Assembly: GCF_030439915.1 (NCBI RefSeq)
Contig: NZ_JAQFJG010000002.1
Span: 124,001 to 188,000 of the forward strand
Source: Streptococcus sp. SPS1
GTDB taxonomy: Bacteria > Bacillota > Bacilli > Lactobacillales > Streptococcaceae
DNA length: 64,000 nucleotides
Direction of reading: 5' to 3'
Shown one piece after another: positions 29,952-38,473 of the stretch. The translations under genes and the position numbers were made by a program. How positions within the stretch are numbered: position 1 is the stretch's first letter; every line of letters starts with the position of its first letter. Under the pieces are notes generated by a model that saw only the letters and a program-made list of their open reading frames with translations, was not told the origin of the DNA and did not search any database.

Positions 29952-30176
29952 TCAGGTATTTCGGAATTTGAAGGTATCAAGTCAAGTTTCGCAGAGCTTT
30001 TAAACAAACAACGTATTAAGGCTGCCCAGCAGCTCTTGCTTTCAACCAGTGACAGTATCGAAGATATTTGTTATGCTGTTGGTTACAGTAACCTTGGATA
30101 TTTCTATAAAGTGTTCCGAAAATTGTGCGGAAAATCGCCAAAAGCCTACCGAAAACAGGTAGAAACGATACTATAA
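29952..30176 (+). pseudogene. C-terminal remnant of an AraC-type response regulator
   Basis: An open frame with no start codon of its own carries an AraC helix-turn-helix tail: SSFAELLNKQRIKAAQQLL, then DICYAVGYSNLGYFYKVFRK and the terminal CGKSPKAYRKQ. Similarity starts at about 29985 and stops abruptly upstream. In pneumococcal maps a YesN-type histidine kinase/response regulator pair (TCS07) lies here, between the ECF-type region and nrdI, so the kinase and most of the regulator have been deleted. The gap 29866-29951 shows nothing else. Confidence 0.75.
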
Positions 30177-30236
30177 GATTTGTATTCCTTTACAAAATGT
30201 GCTATAATAAAAATAATATTATTAGGAGGTTCTATC

Positions 30237-30770
30237 ATGAAAAAGAAACCGATTTATCTATGGGTCTTGTTAATCTTGTCTGCCCTTATTTCAGCTATGT
30301 CTCTGTTTGGAATGTTGAGTCCCTTACCTAGCAAAGAAGCCCTTCGTGCTGCTCAGAAACAAGTTGCAGGGGTCAGTGCTCAGCAATTAGAAGACCAGCT
30401 TAATTACAACTATGGAGTAGCAGAAGCGTATCATTCTATTTTTAATATGGCCTTGATTGTGCTATCTGCTATTTTAGTGGTCGTAGCGTTTGTCTTCCTT
30501 ATTCGTAAGAATTTGCAATATGCAAACTATACTTACGTTGGCTATGTTTTGTTAGCTATTATCGGTTCGATTTATGGCTATGTTGGTTTACAGGACGCTG
30601 TGCAGTTGGTTCAAGATGAAAGCATGCGTTTGACGATGAGTATTGGTTCAAAAGCTGTCAGCATTTTCTATATCGTCATCAATATTCTCTTCCTAGCTCT
30701 TGTCTTCTATAAGATGTGGCGACAACAGAAAGCCTTGGCAGAAGAAGAGGAAGCAGAAAATCTTGCCTAA
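30237..30770 (+). CDS. Four-span membrane protein, function unknown (177 aa)
   Basis: ATG 30237 follows AGGAGG. The product starts MKKKPIYLWVLLILSAL, has an external Gln/Ala-rich loop (about residues 35-65), then three further spans and an acidic tail (AEEEEAENLA). I know of no function; it corresponds in place to a conserved pneumococcal membrane protein upstream of nrdI. It is followed by its own terminator. Confidence 0.75.
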   Translation: MKKKPIYLWVLLILSALISAMSLFGMLSPLPSKEALRAAQKQVAGVSAQQLEDQLNYNYGVAEAYHSIFNMALIVLSAILVVVAFVFLIRKNLQYANYTYVGYVLLAIIGSIYGYVGLQDAVQLVQDESMRLTMSIGSKAVSIFYIVINILFLALVFYKMWRQQKALAEEEEAENLA

Positions 30771-30781
30771 GTATTGACAAA

Positions 30782-30820
30782 AAAGAACTATCAAGATACA
30801 ATCTTGGTAGTTCTTTTTCG
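30782..30820 (+). terminator. Terminator upstream of nrdI
   Basis: AAGAACTATCAAGAT pairs with ATCTTGGTAGTTCTT (one G-T pair), followed by TTT. Confidence 0.8.
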
Positions 30821-30847
30821 ATTAAAAATAAAATCATGGAGGTACAT

Positions 30848-31318
30848 ATGAAGACAATTTCTTTAGTTTATATTAGTTTGAGTGGCAACACTGAAAGTTT
30901 TGTGACGCGCTTGAAAGACTATCTCTTGTCCCAGTACAAAGGGATTGAGGTTCAAAAGATTCATATCAAGGATTTGGTCAAGGAAGGTCACGATTTCTAT
31001 GAAATGGACCATCCCTATGTCGCTTTTTTGCCGACCTATCTCGAAGGTGGGAATGGCGTGGATAACGGAGATGTCGAGATTTTGACGACACCGGTGGGGG
31101 ATTTTATCGCCTATGGTGACAATGCTAGTAAGTGTTTTGGTGTGGTTGGGTCAGGAAATCGTAACTTTAATAACCAATACTGCCTAACAGCCAAGCAATA
31201 CAGTCAACGCTTTGGTTTCCCTGTCTTGGCTGATTTTGAAATGCGAGGTATGCTGGAAGATATCAAACATGTCGCAGCTATTATCGCAGATTTGTATGAG
31301 TTGGAAAGGGAGAATTAA
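30848..31318 (+). CDS. nrdI: NrdI flavodoxin-like protein
   Basis: A 156-residue flavodoxin-like protein. NrdI supplies the oxidant that assembles the dimanganese-tyrosyl cofactor of class Ib ribonucleotide reductase. The FMN phosphate loop SLSGNTESF is near residues 10-18, and FGVVGSGNRNFNNQYC is the conserved later block. ATG 30848 follows GGAGG; a longer frame extends upstream into the previous gene but is not conserved. nrdE/nrdF are not in this window. Confidence 0.88.
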   Translation: MKTISLVYISLSGNTESFVTRLKDYLLSQYKGIEVQKIHIKDLVKEGHDFYEMDHPYVAFLPTYLEGGNGVDNGDVEILTTPVGDFIAYGDNASKCFGVVGSGNRNFNNQYCLTAKQYSQRFGFPVLADFEMRGMLEDIKHVAAIIADLYELEREN

Positions 31319-31383
31319 AATCAATATAAGAGGCGTTTGGGATTTTTCAACTGTTTTTGAGTATAAACAGTCTTTGAGAACGT

Positions 31384-31433
31384 AAAAAAGCATAAGTTCA
31401 GGTCTTTAAAACCTTGTTCTTATGCTTTTTATT
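31384..31433. terminator. Terminator after nrdI
   Basis: AAAAAGCATAAG pairs with CTTATGCTTTTT around a ~24-base loop. T runs occur on both strands. Confidence 0.7.
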
Positions 31434-31472
31434 ATAGAAATATTTGCTGCATTTTCTCTTGAAATGAAACCT

Positions 31473-31580
31473 TATACTCAATGAAAATCAAAGAGCAAAC
31501 TAGGAAACTAGCCGCAGGCTGTACTTGAGTACGGCAAGGCGACGTTGACGTGGTTTGAATTTGATTTGCGAAGAGTATTA
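31473..31580 (-). repeat. BOX element (boxA-boxC, no boxB)
   Basis: TATACTCAATGAAAATCAAA and CTAGGAAACTAGCCGCAGGC (boxC side) are followed by GTACGGCAAGGCGACGTTGA and the boxA end GAAGAGTATTA. The central boxB module is absent. It lies between nrdI and the broken Nramp gene; nothing else is in this gap apart from the terminator. Confidence 0.9.
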
Positions 31581-31601
31581 TCTTCATCTCGCGCTTGTCA
31601 G

Positions 31602-32854
31602 TTAACCTGCTTTTCCGATTGCGAGTGCGTAGATAAAGAAGATGGCGAAGCCAAAGAGGAAAATCAATCCTGCAATGGCAAGGTGTTTGAGCCAAGAAGG
31701 AAGATGTTTGTTTTCACGCGTTACCAAGGCGTAATTCAAAAGAGCAAAGAAAGGTGTTGTCAGGAAAGAACCAATCATGGCAAAGCGGAGCATGGTCGAC
31801 ACCTGACCAGCGAAGAACTTGATAATGACGATACCGATGATAGCAGTGATGGTCATCCAGATGTTCAAAGATTTACTACTGTCTTCTTTTTGACTGATTA
31901 GCAGTCGGAGAGATTCCTGATTGACACGAGAGTAACCATCGATAACAGTAATAACTGTTCCAAAGATACAGAGGAAGGCAATAAAGGTAATCAAGTAACG
32001 GGACCATTCGCCAAGAACAGAGGCATACATGCCTACGAATTGAGAGATGTATTTGGCTGAAGCAGCTTCAACTGCTTGCCCTGTAGGATACTGAATCAGT
32101 GCTCCCAGTGCCACAAAGAAGACGGCTAGAATAGCTGTTCCAATATAACCAGTGTTAAAGTCAAACAGAGCGTCTTCTGTGTTAAAGTTGACGGTCTTTC
32201 TCTTTTCAGCTGACCAAAGTGAATTGATAGCTGAAATTTCAATAGGAGCCGGCATCCATCCTAAGAGGGAAACGATGAAGGGATTTGCCAAGGTGTTTTC
32301 TCGACAAAATCAGAGCGGTATTCGGGATGCTTGACTGCCGCAATGATAACTGCAAGAACAGTTGCAATGGTCAAAGCTGACATGATCCATTTTGCCATGC
32401 CGTCTAATAGTTTGTAGCCTCCAAAGAGTAACATAGCCCAAATGATTGCAACGAGAATGAGGGACCACTGAGTGATGCTAAGTCCAATCATTGGGAAGGC
32501 ACTGGCGATGATAGCTGAGCACAGAATGGCAACACCAGCTGTGTTGACCATAGCCGAAAAGACATTGAGAATAAAGAAAATCCAGAGATAGAGTTTTCCT
32601 TTTTCGGCATAACCTTCAACCAAAGTCTTTCCAGTATCAGCGGTGTATTCAGCACCAAAACGGAAAAATGGATATTTAAAGACATTGGCTAAGATGACCA
32701 AGAGGAGTAGCGACCACCCATAAGAACCACCAGCTTGAGTAGAAGATACAATGTGAGAACCTCCAACAGCGGCAGAAGCCATTAGGATTCCAGGTCCCAT
32801 TGCTTTTAGTTTACTTGTCCAGGTTGATTGATTTAAGGAAATAGCTTGCGACAT
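31602..32854 (-). pseudogene. Nramp-family divalent metal transporter, frameshifted
   Basis: Two minus-strand frames together make one Nramp-like transporter of about 415 residues. The first, from ATG 32854, runs MSQAISLNQSTW... ILMASAAVGGSHIVSSTQAG and six or so spans, then ends abnormally in KTPWQIPSSFPS at 32261. The second continues in another frame as LANPFIVSLLGWMPAPIEIS through the remaining spans to 31602. The shift lies near 32285-32300. The first part holds the metal-binding first helix and the second the rest, so the product is probably non-functional. A sequencing error is the main alternative. Confidence 0.8.
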
Positions 32855-33019
32855 GATAAATACTCCTTTTTGAATTTTCAGAATAATCTGGATATGTAAT
32901 CTATATTCTACAAAAAACTTTGGGAAAATGCAAGAATATTTTGAAAAAAGATAGAAAATTACAGAAAATTTACAAAGAAGATCTGAAAATAACTGCTATG
33001 ATAGAAAGGTGCAGCAGGA

Positions 33020-33050
33020 TAAAGAAAAACCGAGAAGTTTCTTTCTCGGA
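33020..33050 (-). terminator. Terminator of the LytTR/DUF3021 pair
   Basis: On the minus strand CCGAGAAAG pairs with CTTCTCGG, followed by TTTTTCTTT. It lies 20 bases after the DUF3021 stop. Confidence 0.75.
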
Positions 33051-33069
33051 TTTGCTTATTATGAGGTTC

Positions 33070-33528
33070 TTACTTTTTATGCTCCAAGAGTTGATTGATA
33101 TGGTCCACTTTTTTAGCTTCTCTTTTATAAAGAATAGCCCAAATGATGAGGTAGACAATCGCAAACTCGATAATGAGCTGGAGATAGAAGAGCCAGTGGA
33201 AAGGGAACCAACCTGCTAGAGTTGCTAGTGGGACAAAGCCAGCCAGCATAAGGAAGAAATGGGAAAGCGTCGCACGGAGCAAACTCCAGTCACGGCTGAA
33301 TAATCGCTTTCCAAAGTTGAAGAGAATACCGATAGCTGCCCAAATAAGTGTGCAGTAGAGCAAGACCAAGGCACCGTGAACCTGATGTTGCACCATCACT
33401 TGCCCGATCAGAGACTCGGGACTCAGTGGGGCGTAGGTGTTTGGGGCGTAGATGAATGAAAAGAGGATAGAGAGGATGAGGCCGATGAGGACACCTGCGG
33501 TTGCGTCGTGAAATACTTGTTTTTTCAT
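33070..33528 (-). CDS. DUF3021 membrane protein, partner of a LytTR regulator
   Basis: A 152-residue protein with four hydrophobic spans (about 8-28, 48-70, 88-108, 112-132) and a charged C-terminal tail (KREAKKVDHINQLLEHKK). It overlaps the LytTR regulator gene by 4 bases. In streptococcal LytTR regulatory systems such as HdrRM and BrsRM of S. mutans, the membrane partner restrains the regulator. That role is likely here but rests on gene pairing. Confidence 0.82.
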   Translation of the reverse strand: MKKQVFHDATAGVLIGLILSILFSFIYAPNTYAPLSPESLIGQVMVQHQVHGALVLLYCTLIWAAIGILFNFGKRLFSRDWSLLRATLSHFFLMLAGFVPLATLAGWFPFHWLFYLQLIIEFAIVYLIIWAILYKREAKKVDHINQLLEHKK

Positions 33529-33965
33529 AGTTCTAATTTCTCCTTGATGTTTTTTAGGTAACGGCGTGAAGAGTAGGTGAAATTTTCGTTTTTCAAGAAA
33601 ATTTCTACCAGACCGTTGGGGGTGAGCTTGAGATGAGAGATGGAGTTGATATTGATGATTTCTGATTGGGAAATTTGGATAAAAGTTGTTGGCAGGAGTT
33701 CAAGGACCTGATAGAGTCGCAAATCAATGCTGTAGGTCTGACTCGCGGTTTCTGCTAGAACCTTCCGATTCTCGATATAGAAACGTTGAATCTTGCCAAT
33801 CTCAATGAGATAGACCTGATTATCGATTTTCCCTTTGATTGTTTCTCTTCGGTCCAGATTTTCTGCGAACTCGATGACTTTTTGTATTTTATCGGTTTCT
33901 TGAGGTGCTTGGACAATCAGTTTTTCCTCCTTGTAAGTCTCACTAATCTGTAGTTCTACTTTCAT
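33525..33965 (-). CDS. LytTR DNA-binding domain regulator
   Basis: A 146-residue transcription regulator. The C-terminal ~95 residues are a LytTR domain (VYLIEIGKIQRFYIENRKVL, then FIQISQSEIININSISHLKL and FTYSSRRYLKNIKEKLEL). The N-terminal 45 residues are short and lack a receiver domain, so it is not a classical response regulator. It is paired with the DUF3021 protein and preceded by a palindrome in its promoter region, which suggests autoregulation. The targets are not visible here. Confidence 0.88.
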   Translation of the reverse strand: MKVELQISETYKEEKLIVQAPQETDKIQKVIEFAENLDRRETIKGKIDNQVYLIEIGKIQRFYIENRKVLAETASQTYSIDLRLYQVLELLPTTFIQISQSEIININSISHLKLTPNGLVEIFLKNENFTYSSRRYLKNIKEKLEL

Positions 33966-33987
33966 AAATTTTTCTCCTTTTTAGTTA

Positions 33988-34012
33988 TACAAGGTTGTGA
34001 TCACTTCTTGTA
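33988..34012 (-). promoter_or_regulatory. Palindromic operator-like site before the LytTR gene
   Basis: The 25-base site has outer arms TACAAG / CTTGTA and a central TGATCA, lying 23 bases upstream of the LytTR start. Imperfect dyads or paired repeats of this size are typical of LytTR binding; the assignment is inferred. Confidence 0.45.
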
Positions 34013-34114
34013 CACCTTTATTAAACACTATTTTATGCCCCCTTGCAAGGGACTTTGTCTATGTGGAGGGATTTGGCTCCTATGTGGTGGAGCTTTTCTG
34101 TCCTATCTGAAATA

Positions 34115-34123
34115 TGGTATAAT
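34115..34123 (+). promoter_or_regulatory. Extended -10 promoter of mutL-ruvA
   Basis: TGGTATAAT, an extended -10 box 48 bases before mutL. The ribosome site is AGAAAGGGG at 34154-34162. Confidence 0.6.
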
Positions 34124-34170
34124 AGCACTAATCAATTTCTAGGAAAACAGATACAGAAAGGGGCTGAAAG

Positions 34171-36120
34171 ATGTCTCATATTATTGAATTGCCAGAGGTG
34201 CTGGCAAACCAGATTGCGGCTGGAGAGGTTATCGAGCGTCCAGCTAGCGTTGTTAAGGAGCTGGTAGAAAACGCCATTGACGCGGGCTCTAGCCAGATTA
34301 TCATTGAGATTGAGGAAGCTGGTCTCAAGAAAATCCAAATCACAGATAATGGTCATGGAATTGCCCACGATGAGGTGGAATTGGCCCTGCGTCGTCATGC
34401 GACCAGTAAGATAAAAAATCAGGCAGACCTCTTTCGGATTCGGACACTTGGTTTTCGTGGTGAAGCTCTGCCTTCTATCGCATCCGTCAGCGCTTTAACT
34501 CTTTTGACAGCAGTTGAGGGAGCAAGTCATGGAACCAAGCTAGTCGCGCGTGGGGGAGAAGTTGAAGAAGTCATCCCAGCGACTAGTCCTGTGGGAACCA
34601 AGGTTTGTGTGGAGGACCTCTTTTTCAACACGCCTGCCCGCCTCAAGTATATGAAGAGTCAGCAAGCGGAGCTGTCTCATATCATTGATATTGTAAACCG
34701 TCTGGGCTTGGCCCATCCTGAGATTTCTTTTAATTTGATCAGTGATGGCAAGGAAATGACGCGGACAGCAGGTACTGGTCAATTGCGCCAAGCTATTGCA
34801 GGAATTTACGGTTTAGCTAGCGCCAAGAAGATGATTGAAATTGAGAATTCTGACCTTGATTTCGAAATTTCAGGTTTTGTGTCCTTGCCTGAGTTAACTC
34901 GGGCCAATCGCAATTATATCAGTCTCTTCATCAATGGTCGTTATATCAAGAACTTTTTACTCAATCGTGCTATTCTTGACGGCTATGGTAGTAAGCTCAT
35001 GGTAGGCCGTTTTCCACTGGCTGTCATTCATATCCATATTGACCCTTATCTAGCGGATGTCAATGTGCATCCAACCAAGCAAGAGGTGCGGATTTCCAAG
35101 GAAAAAGAACTGATGACGCTGGTCTCAGAAGCTATTTCCAACAGTCTCAAGGAGCAAACTTTGATACCTGATGCCTTGGAGAATCTTGCCAAATCGACCG
35201 TGCGTAATCGTCAAAAGGTGGAGCAGACCATTCTACCACTCAAAGAAAACACTCTTTACTATGAGCAAACTGAGCCGACAAGACCTAGCCAAGCTGAGGT
35301 GGCTGATTATCAGGTGAATCTGACTGAAGAGAAACAGGATTTGACTTTATTTGCCAAGGAAACCTTGGATCAATTGGCCAAGCCAGCAAAATTGCATTTT
35401 GCAGAGAGAAAGCCTGCTAACTACGATCAATTAGACCATCCAGAGTTGGATCTTGCTAGCCTCGATAAGGCCTATGACAAGCTGGAGCGAGAAGAATCAT
35501 CAAGCTTCCCAGAGTTGGAATTTTTCGGTCAGATGCACGGGACTTATCTTTTTGCCCAGGGGCGAGATGGACTTTACATCATAGACCAGCATGCGGCTCA
35601 GGAACGGGTCAAGTATGAGGAATATCGTGAAAGCATTGGCGATGTTGATCAGAGCCAGCAGCAACTTCTAGTGCCCTATATCTTTGAATTTCCTGCGGAT
35701 GATGCCCTTCGTCTAAAGGGAAGAATGTCTCTTTTGGAGGAAGTGGGTGTCTTTCTAGCAGAGTACGGGGAAAATCAATTCATCTTACGTGAACATCCTA
35801 TCTGGATGGCAGAGGAAGAAATCGAGTCTGGTATCTATGAAATGTGTGACATGCTGCTCTTGACCAAGGAAGTTTCGATCAAGAAATACCGAGCAGAGCT
35901 AGCCATCATGATGTCCTGCAAGCGGTCTATCAAGGCCAACCATCGTATCGATGATCATTCGGCCAGACAGCTCCTTTATCAACTTTCTCAATGTGACAAT
36001 CCCTATAATTGTCCGCATGGACGTCCTGTTTTGGTGCATTTTACCAAGTCAGATATGGAAAAGATGTTCCGACGCATTCAGGAAAATCACACTAGTCTCC
36101 GTGAGTTAGGGAAATATTAA
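34171..36120 (+). CDS. mutL: DNA mismatch repair protein MutL (HexB)
   Basis: A 649-residue MutL. The GHKL ATPase blocks are intact: [11 protein letters not shown] (about 32-42), DNGHGIA and [14 protein letters not shown]. The C-terminal part has the endonuclease metal motif [14 protein letters not shown] near residue 471, with [12 protein letters not shown] and [12 protein letters not shown], so it is the nicking type found in bacteria without MutH. It lies 15 bases before ruvA. In pneumococcal maps I recall, riboflavin genes separate mutL and ruvA; they are absent here. Confidence 0.97.
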   Translation: MSHIIELPEVLANQIAAGEVIERPASVVKELVENAIDAGSSQIIIEIEEAGLKKIQITDNGHGIAHDEVELALRRHATSKIKNQADLFRIRTLGFRGEALPSIASVSALTLLTAVEGASHGTKLVARGGEVEEVIPATSPVGTKVCVEDLFFNTPARLKYMKSQQAELSHIIDIVNRLGLAHPEISFNLISDGKEMTRTAGTGQLRQAIAGIYGLASAKKMIEIENSDLDFEISGFVSLPELTRANRNYISLFINGRYIKNFLLNRAILDGYGSKLMVGRFPLAVIHIHIDPYLADVNVHPTKQEVRISKEKELMTLVSEAISNSLKEQTLIPDALENLAKSTVRNRQKVEQTILPLKENTLYYEQTEPTRPSQAEVADYQVNLTEEKQDLTLFAKETLDQLAKPAKLHFAERKPANYDQLDHPELDLASLDKAYDKLEREESSSFPELEFFGQMHGTYLFAQGRDGLYIIDQHAAQERVKYEEYRESIGDVDQSQQQLLVPYIFEFPADDALRLKGRMSLLEEVGVFLAEYGENQFILREHPIWMAEEEIESGIYEMCDMLLLTKEVSIKKYRAELAIMMSCKRSIKANHRIDDHSARQLLYQLSQCDNPYNCPHGRPVLVHFTKSDMEKMFRRIQENHTSLRELGKY

Positions 36121-36135
36121 ACTAAAAGGAAAACT

Positions 36136-36729
36136 ATGTACGAATATTTAAAAGGAATCATTACCAAAATCACTGCTAAATACATTGTCCTTGAAGTCAA
36201 CGGTATCGGTTATATTTTGCATGTGGCCAATCCCTATGCCTACTCAGGACAGGTCAACCAAGAAGCTCAAATTTATGTGCACCAGGTCGTGCGTGAGGAT
36301 TCTCATCTGCTTTATGGATTTCGCTCAGAAGACGAGAAAAAGCTCTTTCTCAGTCTGATTTCGGTCTCTGGGATTGGTCCTGTATCAGCTCTTGCTATTA
36401 TCGCTGCTGATGACAATGCTGGCTTGGTTCAAGCCATCGAAACCAAGAATATTACCTACTTGACCAAGTTCCCTAAAATTGGCAAGAAAACAGCCCAGCA
36501 GATGGTGCTGGACTTGGAAGGCAAGGTAGTAGTTGCTGGAGATGACCTTCCTGCTAAGGTCGCAGTGCAAGCAAGCGCTGAAAACCAAGAATTGGAAGAA
36601 GCCATGGAAGCCATGTTGGCACTGGGATACAAGGCGACCGAACTCAAGAAAATCAAGAAATTCTTTGAAGGAACGACAGATACAGCTGAGAACTATATCA
36701 AGTCGGCCCTTAAAATGTTGGTCAAATAG
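36136..36729 (+). CDS. ruvA: Holliday junction helicase subunit RuvA
   Basis: A 197-residue RuvA, which binds four-way junctions and loads RuvB. It has the N-terminal OB fold ([20 protein letters not shown]), the two helix-hairpin-helix motifs ([14 protein letters not shown] and [16 protein letters not shown]) and the C-terminal RuvB-contacting helices (from about residue 150). It is 9 bases upstream of tag. Confidence 0.96.
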   Translation: MYEYLKGIITKITAKYIVLEVNGIGYILHVANPYAYSGQVNQEAQIYVHQVVREDSHLLYGFRSEDEKKLFLSLISVSGIGPVSALAIIAADDNAGLVQAIETKNITYLTKFPKIGKKTAQQMVLDLEGKVVVAGDDLPAKVAVQASAENQELEEAMEAMLALGYKATELKKIKKFFEGTTDTAENYIKSALKMLVK

Positions 36730-36738
36730 GAGCAGAGC

Positions 36739-36871
36739 ATGACAAAACGTTGTTCGTGGGTCAAGGTGACCAATCCGCTCTACATTGCCTATCATGATGA
36801 GGAGTGGGGTCAACCCCTCCATGATGACCAAGCATTGTTTGAGTTGTTGTGTATGGAAACCTATCAGGCTG
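36739..36871 (+). pseudogene. tag: tag (3-methyladenine DNA glycosylase I), 5' part
   Basis: The first 44 codons of Tag, from MTKRCSWVKVTNPLYIAYHD to METYQA, are intact and then run into the MEGA element at 36871, adding an unrelated tail (VLRAFFYTNRRKG). Tag removes 3-methyladenine from DNA. The rest of the gene resumes at 42380. The N-terminal zinc-site Cys and the HDEEWG block are here but the catalytic pocket is lost, so the product cannot work. Confidence 0.9.
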
Positions 36872-36926
36872 TGCTGAGAGCTTTCTTCTATACTAATAGA
36901 CGAAAGGGTGTGAAAATGATTTTTAA

Positions 36927-37357
36927 ATGATACTGTGGAACGGAACAGTAGCCCTAGTATTGACTACTGTCGTTTCTATTCATATTGGCTATTCTAGGAC
37001 TGAGATGAAAAAATCTATAAATGCTCAGAATAAAATTGAACCCGCAAATCTCCCCAAAACAATGGTGAGTCATGTACTTGTATTATTCCGAAAAAATACA
37101 CCTCTGGTGCAGTGAGACAAATTGGTGTATCTTATAGTGGCTTCGTAGATGAAAGCTATACTCTACTATCACTCTTTGATGATGTAGAACAAATTGAAAA
37201 AGATAATAGACTTCAGACAGCTATTGATGTTGTCAGAGAACAGTTTGGTTTTTTAGCCATACAAAAAGGAACCGTCCTAACTGAAGGTTCCAGAAATATT
37301 GAACGCAGTAAACTTATCGGTGGTCATTCCGCGGGTGGATTGGAGGGATTAAAATGA
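36927..37357 (+). pseudogene. UmuC/DNA polymerase V-like C-terminal remnant, frameshifted
   Basis: Two frames encode the end of a Y-family polymerase of the Tn5252 type. The first gives VSIHIGYSRTEMKKSINAQN to LVLFRKNTPLVQ; the second gives RQIGVSYSGFVDESYTLLSL to ERSKLIGGHSAGGLEGLK. They are out of register at a run of six A at about 37089-37094; seven A would join them as FRKKYTSGAVRQIG. The N-terminal catalytic half is absent, so this is a fragment carried in MEGA. Confidence 0.8.
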
Positions 37358-37689
37358 AACAAGAAAAAAATACAGTACAATTTTCAGAAATCCGTAGCAA
37401 AGGATGTAATGATATTGAAATGCTTGAAAGATTTTTACATGGAATCGTTGAAACAGCAACTTCAAAACTTCGTCAGAGAAAACTCAAAACAACTGAAATA
37501 TCGATACGACTAGTACATGCTAAATCTGAAAACCGATTACCATTGGAATTTACATTTAGCATTAAGCCAACAAGCTCATCTGTGATAATCTATACTGAGG
37601 TAATCAATCGCTTTAAAGAATGTTACACAGGTGGGGGAATTCAAGGTTTTACGATTCAATTTGATAAAAATACCCTTGCCTCTGCATAG
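37354..37689 (+). CDS. Tn5252-type conserved protein (111 aa)
   Basis: ATG 37354 overlaps the stop of the UmuC remnant by 4 bases. The 111-residue protein MKQEKNTVQFSEIRSKGCND onward is soluble and basic in its middle part. It corresponds to one of the small genes that follow the UmuC-like gene in Tn5252 and MEGA. The function is unknown; linkage to UmuC suggests a stress-response link. Confidence 0.7.
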   Translation: MKQEKNTVQFSEIRSKGCNDIEMLERFLHGIVETATSKLRQRKLKTTEISIRLVHAKSENRLPLEFTFSIKPTSSSVIIYTEVINRFKECYTGGGIQGFTIQFDKNTLASA

Positions 37690-37701
37690 AAAGGATTTGA
37701 T

Positions 37702-38070
37702 ATGATTGACCGTTCATATTTACCATTTCAATCAGCAAGAGAGTACCAGGATACAAAGATGCAAAAATGGATGGGCTTTTTCCTATCTGAACATGCATCA
37801 GCACTCTCTGATGATACAAACAAAGTAACGTACATGTCTGACTTATCACTAGAGAAGAAATTATTACTCCTCAGTCAAGTATACGCCGGGCAGCTACGCA
37901 CACGCATTCAAGTGATTGAAAAAAACAAGCGTGTTTCCTACACTGGAACAATACCAAGTCTGACCAAAGATTTCATTTTGATAAAAACTACAACAGGTCA
38001 CATCAATTTGAAATTAAAAGACATTATTAGTATTGAACTTGTCGAGGAGGTGCTCTATGAATCAGCTTGA
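37702..38070 (+). CDS. YolD-like protein
   Basis: A 122-residue protein resembling the YolD-like family often encoded next to Y-family polymerases. It starts MIDRSYLPFQSAREYQDTKM with AAAGGA upstream, and has the family pattern of a helical first half and a small beta-rich second half (GTIPSLTKDFILIKTTTG). It overlaps the next gene by 14 bases. Part of the Tn5252-like block of MEGA. Confidence 0.75.
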   Translation: MIDRSYLPFQSAREYQDTKMQKWMGFFLSEHASALSDDTNKVTYMSDLSLEKKLLLLSQVYAGQLRTRIQVIEKNKRVSYTGTIPSLTKDFILIKTTTGHINLKLKDIISIELVEEVLYESA

Positions 38071-38356
38071 GTTTCAGCGTAATCACCTACAAATGGACTA
38101 TTATAGCGAGAGCTACCAAGATTTTGAACGTGACTTCTACCGCTACTCTAACATGAATATTCCATTGACCTTCCTAACTGATGATATCCTAAAAACAATG
38201 GCGACTTCACGTAAGAATTACTTTGTCCTCAATAAGGAAAAGTCCAGAGATAACCGCGATCACTTCTTCATATTTGAAGTAAGTACCGTAGATGAGAATC
38301 CGCTAATCTATCATTATACATATAAGAAAACTACAATATATTTAGCAGAAAAATAG
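38057..38356 (+). CDS. DUF5960-like small protein (99 aa)
   Basis: ATG 38057 follows AGGAGG inside the YolD-like gene, so the two are translationally coupled. The product MNQLEFQRNHLQMDYYSESY onward is Tyr-, Asn- and Asp-rich and soluble. It resembles the streptococcal DUF5960 group carried by Tn5252-like elements; that name is from memory and uncertain. It is the last plus-strand gene of MEGA and ends at a terminator facing mel. Confidence 0.65.
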   Translation: MNQLEFQRNHLQMDYYSESYQDFERDFYRYSNMNIPLTFLTDDILKTMATSRKNYFVLNKEKSRDNRDHFFIFEVSTVDENPLIYHYTYKKTTIYLAEK

Positions 38357-38385
38357 GAGCAGTTCAATTGACTGTTCCTATTTTT
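38352..38385 (+). terminator. Terminator after the Tn5252-like genes
   Basis: ATAGGAGCAGT pairs with ACTGTTCCTAT (one G-T pair) and is followed by TTTTT. Confidence 0.75.
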
Positions 38386-38473
38386 AATATTCATAAAATC
38401 TAAAGTCTTTATACTCTTTAACAATGGAGTCGCCAACCAGAACAGACTATACTGACCAGCGACTACCTTAAAT

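Noticed and set aside
36927..37115. Separate 62-aa gene in MEGA
   Set aside because: Its sequence (HIGYSRTEMKKSINAQN) is clearly UmuC-like and continues in the next frame, so it is a pseudogene fragment.
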